From: Saprospiraceae bacterium
GTDB lineage: Bacteria > Bacteroidota > Bacteroidia > Chitinophagales > Saprospiraceae
Direction of reading: 5' to 3'
DNA: 8,764 bases
NCBI GenBank assembly: GCA_013001805.1
Contig: JABDLW010000829.1
Location: 1 to 8,764 of the forward strand
Position numbers and translations under genes: made by a program. This document shows, one piece after another, positions 6,437-8,764 of this stretch. The stretch's first letter is position 1. The number at the start of each line of letters is the position of its first letter. The notes under the pieces were generated by a model that ran no database searches, was not told the origin of the DNA, and saw only the letters and a list, made by a program, of their open reading frames with translations.

Positions 6437-7414
6437 ATGAAAAAAGTATACCTTCTATTACTACTAATCCTTCCGTTTATAGCCGAGGCCCAATATGCCA
6501 AGTATGGTCTCGTAGAGTGGTTTACCAACACCTATTGCGGTATTTGTTCCAGCAGAAACCCGGCATTACAATCAGTATATGATCAACATGCACAGAACCT
6601 ACATCGCATCACGATTCACCCATCCGTTCCTTATCAACAATGCAGTCTTTATAATTTTAATACGGAGGACAATGGTGCCCGGCAATCATACTACAACGTG
6701 GGTGCAACCCCGACGCTGTATTTAAATGGTATACGGACTTCCAGTTCATCGTCTGCATTCAGCAATGACATAGCCAATCTGGCGGGTCAAACCTCACCTA
6801 TTTCTCTTGAGGTAGAAGAAGGTTTAGGCACTGCGATTATTACTGTGAAAGCAGCGGGAGATGTACCGGCCGGATCGTACCGGATCATGGTGGCATTGCT
6901 GGAAAAAAAGCTCGATTTTAACGCTCCCAATGGAGAAACAGAGCATTATGATGTGCTGAGGGACTTTATATCCGCAGCTGAAGGAGATGAAATTACCATG
7001 CCGGCGGCCGGCACCAGCTTGACATTGAACTATAATTATAGCGTGCCCTCCGGAGTCAATCCGTCAGAGGCATACATTCTAGCTTACATTCAAAATATCG
7101 AATCCAATGAAATACTTAACTCAGGTACCAGGTTTGATGAAGCATCTACCGCTTTAACCGATTTAGCTATCGAGTCTGATTTAAGGACATTTCCCAATCC
7201 GGCCACTTCACAATTGAATATTTCAGTGGGAAACGATTATAGAATCCATGGATTCCAGGTTTTTAATCATGTCGGTCAGCGTTTAAAGTCCGCGCAACTC
7301 AATGTAGCCGAGGCCAGATATACCATTGATATTGAAGATCTGCCAATCGGTGCATACCTGATAAACGTGGATTTGGGGGAAGAAAATGCGGCCATCAGGT
7401 TTGTGAAAGAATAG
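6437..7414 (+). CDS. Secreted Omp28/thioredoxin-like protein with T9SS type A sorting domain
   Basis: 325 residues. A clear signal peptide (MKK, then a leucine-rich core) with probable cleavage after AEA (residue 18). Residues 21-100 form a thioredoxin-like fold of the Omp28 type: 'LVEWFTNTYCGICSSRNPAL' has the redox motif Cys34-Gly-Ile-Cys37 and 'VGATPTLYLNG' (88-98) the cis-proline loop (Pro92). A third cysteine (Cys69) lies between them. Residues 120-235 look like a beta-rich domain. The last 75 residues (from 'LRTFPNPATSQLNISV', 249-264, to the end) match the T9SS type A C-terminal sorting signal: 'FPNP' start, 'VFNHVGQRL', 'LPIGAYLINV'. The protein should cross the outer membrane through the type IX system and be attached to the surface or released. 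Its redox partner and substrate are unknown; disulfide formation or reduction at the surface is inference. Upstream spacing would allow either its own promoter or read-through from the DUF6495-like gene. Confidence 0.9.
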   Translation: MKKVYLLLLLILPFIAEAQYAKYGLVEWFTNTYCGICSSRNPALQSVYDQHAQNLHRITIHPSVPYQQCSLYNFNTEDNGARQSYYNVGATPTLYLNGIRTSSSSSAFSNDIANLAGQTSPISLEVEEGLGTAIITVKAAGDVPAGSYRIMVALLEKKLDFNAPNGETEHYDVLRDFISAAEGDEITMPAAGTSLTLNYNYSVPSGVNPSEAYILAYIQNIESNEILNSGTRFDEASTALTDLAIESDLRTFPNPATSQLNISVGNDYRIHGFQVFNHVGQRLKSAQLNVAEARYTIDIEDLPIGAYLINVDLGEENAAIRFVKE

Positions 7415-7448
7415 CATTACACATGTAAGAAAATTTTAACAATTTGCT

Positions 7449-7456
7449 TATTTTTG
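7449..7456 (+). promoter_or_regulatory. Candidate -7 promoter box (TAnnTTTG) for an intergenic RNA
   Basis: TATTTTTG is an exact match to the Bacteroidota -7 consensus, 34 nt after the stop of the upstream gene and about 45 nt before the first helix of the structured region. No TTTG lies at the usual -33 distance, so the promoter is incomplete by consensus. The surrounding sequence is AT-rich, which makes chance matches likelier. If used, transcription would begin near 7460-7464. Confidence 0.35.
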
Positions 7457-7459
7457 CCA

Positions 7460-7651
7460 TAAATAATTGAATAATAATATATTAAACATCCAACTTTCTA
7501 TAATGTGATGACCCAGCACCACATTAGCAAAGCAAAAGCAAAAATTGGTAAAATTATTGCTGCTGGGTAGAAGTAATGAATTCCCGTCTTTCCATTTTGG
7601 GATTACTATTTTGAGAAGGGGTTAAGTCAACAGAGATTTAACCCTTTTTTT
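7460..7651 (+). ncRNA. Candidate structured small RNA (or structured 3' UTR) with an H-type pseudoknot
   Basis: The gap between convergent genes contains several helices on the plus strand. Stem A: 7501-7507 with 7520-7526 (TAATGTG/CACATTA, 7 bp). Stem B: 7511-7518, inside the loop of A, with 7561-7568 (ACCCAGCA/TGCTGGGT, 8 bp); A and B together form an H-type pseudoknot. Stem C: 7538-7546 with 7552-7560 (8 pairs, one A-A mismatch, loop GGTAA), ending exactly where the second strand of B begins, so B and C could stack. Stem D: 7572-7577 with 7602-7607 (6 bp), then 7583-7585 with 7599-7601 (3 bp). An intrinsic terminator follows. With the -7 box this would be a transcript of about 190 nt. I do not recognise it as 6S RNA, tmRNA, SRP RNA, RNase P or a known riboswitch, and no gene follows on this strand that it could regulate in cis. 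It may instead be the 3' UTR of the gene ending at 7414. Confidence 0.5.
7617..7651 (+). terminator. Intrinsic terminator, plus strand
   Basis: The stem AGGGGTTAA (7617-7625) pairs with TTAACCCTT (7638-7646) with one G-U pair, closes a 12-nt loop and runs into seven T's (7645-7651). It lies about 200 nt after the stop of the T9SS-secreted protein gene and about 25 nt from the end of the convergent PHP gene. On the minus strand no T-tract follows the stem (CTCAAAATAG), so it should act mainly on plus-strand transcripts. Confidence 0.8.
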
Positions 7652-7673
7652 ATTTCCCCAAAAACGCTAGCTT

Positions 7674-8764
7674 TTATAAATCAACTTCGACCTGCCAGGA
7701 GATCGTAGGATGCCTATTCGCCGCGATAACGGCATTTAACACCTCAAACCGCAATTCAAAGGAAGAAAGTTGGGTTCCCGTTTTCACTTCAAGCTCTACA
7801 GTGGAGTGAGCGGGCACCTCAACCAGATCGGAATGTCTATGAAACAGGTAGGAAGATTTGTTTCTAAGCGTATAATTCGCATCCGAATTATTTTTAATTT
7901 CGACGATAGCAACGGAAGATGGACCCTGATAAGTTGCCGGCAAGGCTCTCAATGAACTTTGCACGAGAGGTCGCAAGATTTCTTCGTTTCCAATGAGCAG
8001 GTTATTAAACCAGGCAACCGTTCTCCGTGCAAAAAGCGCTTCTTTAATCGACTCCTCCGTTTTTTCTCCGGCGAAAACCAAGGTCACCGGTCGATGACCA
8101 CCCTGATCCAGCCTAAACTGCCAATCTACGAGACCATGAATGTCTGATGTCCCCATTACCGTTAGATCATGATCTTGGGCAATGGTGAACGCTTCATCAG
8201 AGTAGGTTAAGTCATTGACCACTTCAATGCCATGGAGCAAGCCTTCTTCGACCAGCATTTTATGAAAATCAGTGTAGGTTGCCACACCATCCCGCTGCTG
8301 AGCAATCCAGTTGGGATGATTCCAGAAAACAAAAGCACCTTGACGCCGGGCTGCCCGATAGGCTTCCAAAGAATCTTTTACATTTAGTGCATTCGCATCG
8401 GTGATAAATATGGCATTGGCGTGCCCGGGGGGCAGTTTACGGGTAATCTCCACGCCATGAATCACCAGTAGATCATGAGCCTTGGCTTGCTCTTTGGCAA
8501 TTTGGAAAGATCGATTACGGTCAGGGTGGGGAATGTCGTCCCCATGCGGTTGATATTCCAGATGTTCGGTCAGGGATATGGCATCAAGTCCGTCTTTAAG
8601 GGCTTCATCTACCCTGATATTGGGCCAGACCGAACCATCGGAAAAAACAGTGTGGATATGGAAGTCACATTTCAAGGTCTGGTACCCCGGAATATCGGGA
8701 AACTGAATTTTACGGTCATTGTCTTGGGAAAAGAGCACGGTGGTGAGGATGACCAGGTAGATTG
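7674..8764 (-). CDS. Exported PHP-domain phosphodiesterase (Sb-PDE-like), 5'-partial
   Basis: The frame is open to the window edge. Upstream of the GTG at 8738 the visible codons read IYLVILTT, continuing into VLFSQ: the core of a signal peptide, probably cleaved near the Gln. The real start is therefore beyond 8764 and the GTG is an internal valine. Counting from that valine, the PHP metal-binding motifs are 'CDFHIHTVFSDG' (His27, His29, Asp34), 'LTEH' (His59), 'GVEIT' (Glu97), 'WNHPNW' (His141) and 'GTSDIH' (Asp199, His201). PHP enzymes bind two or three metal ions and hydrolyse phosphoesters. The layout, exported PHP domain (about 17-240) plus a beta-rich C-terminal domain (about 270-354), resembles the Sb-PDE type of organophosphate phosphodiesterase, but the natural substrate cannot be read from sequence. 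It converges with the structured RNA region and has no obvious minus-strand terminator close to its stop. Confidence 0.87.
   Translation of the reverse strand, partial: IYLVILTTVLFSQDNDRKIQFPDIPGYQTLKCDFHIHTVFSDGSVWPNIRVDEALKDGLDAISLTEHLEYQPHGDDIPHPDRNRSFQIAKEQAKAHDLLVIHGVEITRKLPPGHANAIFITDANALNVKDSLEAYRAARRQGAFVFWNHPNWIAQQRDGVATYTDFHKMLVEEGLLHGIEVVNDLTYSDEAFTIAQDHDLTVMGTSDIHGLVDWQFRLDQGGHRPVTLVFAGEKTEESIKEALFARRTVAWFNNLLIGNEEILRPLVQSSLRALPATYQGPSSVAIVEIKNNSDANYTLRNKSSYLFHRHSDLVEVPAHSTVELEVKTGTQLSSFELRFEVLNAVIAANRHPTISWQVEVDL

Noticed and set aside
7617..7646. The 7617-7646 hairpin as a terminator for the minus-strand PHP gene
   Set aside because: On the minus strand the stem is followed by CTCAAAATAG, not a T-tract, so bidirectional function is not supported.
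7460..7651. Identification of the intergenic RNA as 6S RNA, tmRNA or a riboswitch
   Set aside because: No long rod with central bubble (6S), no tRNA-like end or tag frame (tmRNA), and no downstream same-strand gene for a riboswitch. Only 'unrecognised structured RNA' can be supported.

Overview
The window looks like chromosomal DNA from a member of the Bacteroidota, plausibly a Saprospiria- or Cytophagia-like environmental bacterium. The reasons are: a secreted protein ending in a type IX secretion (T9SS) sorting domain; an MbnP-like lipoprotein with the 'GCxDxxAxNF' cysteine motif common in this phylum; a small protein resembling the Bacteroidota-restricted DUF6495 family; and promoter-like TAnnTTTG boxes (the Bacteroidota -7 element) with weak or no Shine-Dalgarno sequences. 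No mobile element, CRISPR array, tRNA or rRNA was seen.

Layout. (1) 1-1929 (+) is the 3' part of a CHAT-domain (caspase-like) protein with a helical, TPR-like N-terminal half and one C-terminal membrane segment. (2) 1930-2187 is an AT-rich gap between convergent genes in which I recognise no gene. The terminator of the minus-strand operon lies at its left edge and overlaps the CHAT stop codon. (3) 5795 down to 2188 (-) is a compact four-gene run: TerC-like membrane protein, ApbE flavin transferase (4-nt overlap), DEDDh exonuclease with an ExoX-like C-terminal domain (11-nt overlap), and, after 65 bp, an MbnP-like lipoprotein. A promoter matching the Bacteroidota consensus sits just upstream of the TerC gene. 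(4) 5845-6339 (+) is a DUF6495-like protein, divergent from TerC. (5) 6437-7414 (+) is a secreted Omp28/thioredoxin-like protein with a T9SS tail. (6) 7415-7673 is a gap between convergent genes that holds a -7 box, four to five nested helices including a pseudoknot, and a strong intrinsic terminator: a candidate structured small RNA. (7) 7674-8764 (-) is an exported PHP-type phosphodiesterase whose 5' end lies beyond the window.

How the parts relate. Most products act at the cell envelope: TerC (probable metal export), ApbE (exported, metal-dependent flavinylation), the MbnP-like lipoprotein (possible metal binding), the Omp28-like protein, the exported PHP enzyme and the membrane-anchored CHAT protein. 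The protein-coding genes are recognisable families. The least explained and most interesting element is the structured intergenic RNA candidate at about 7449-7651.
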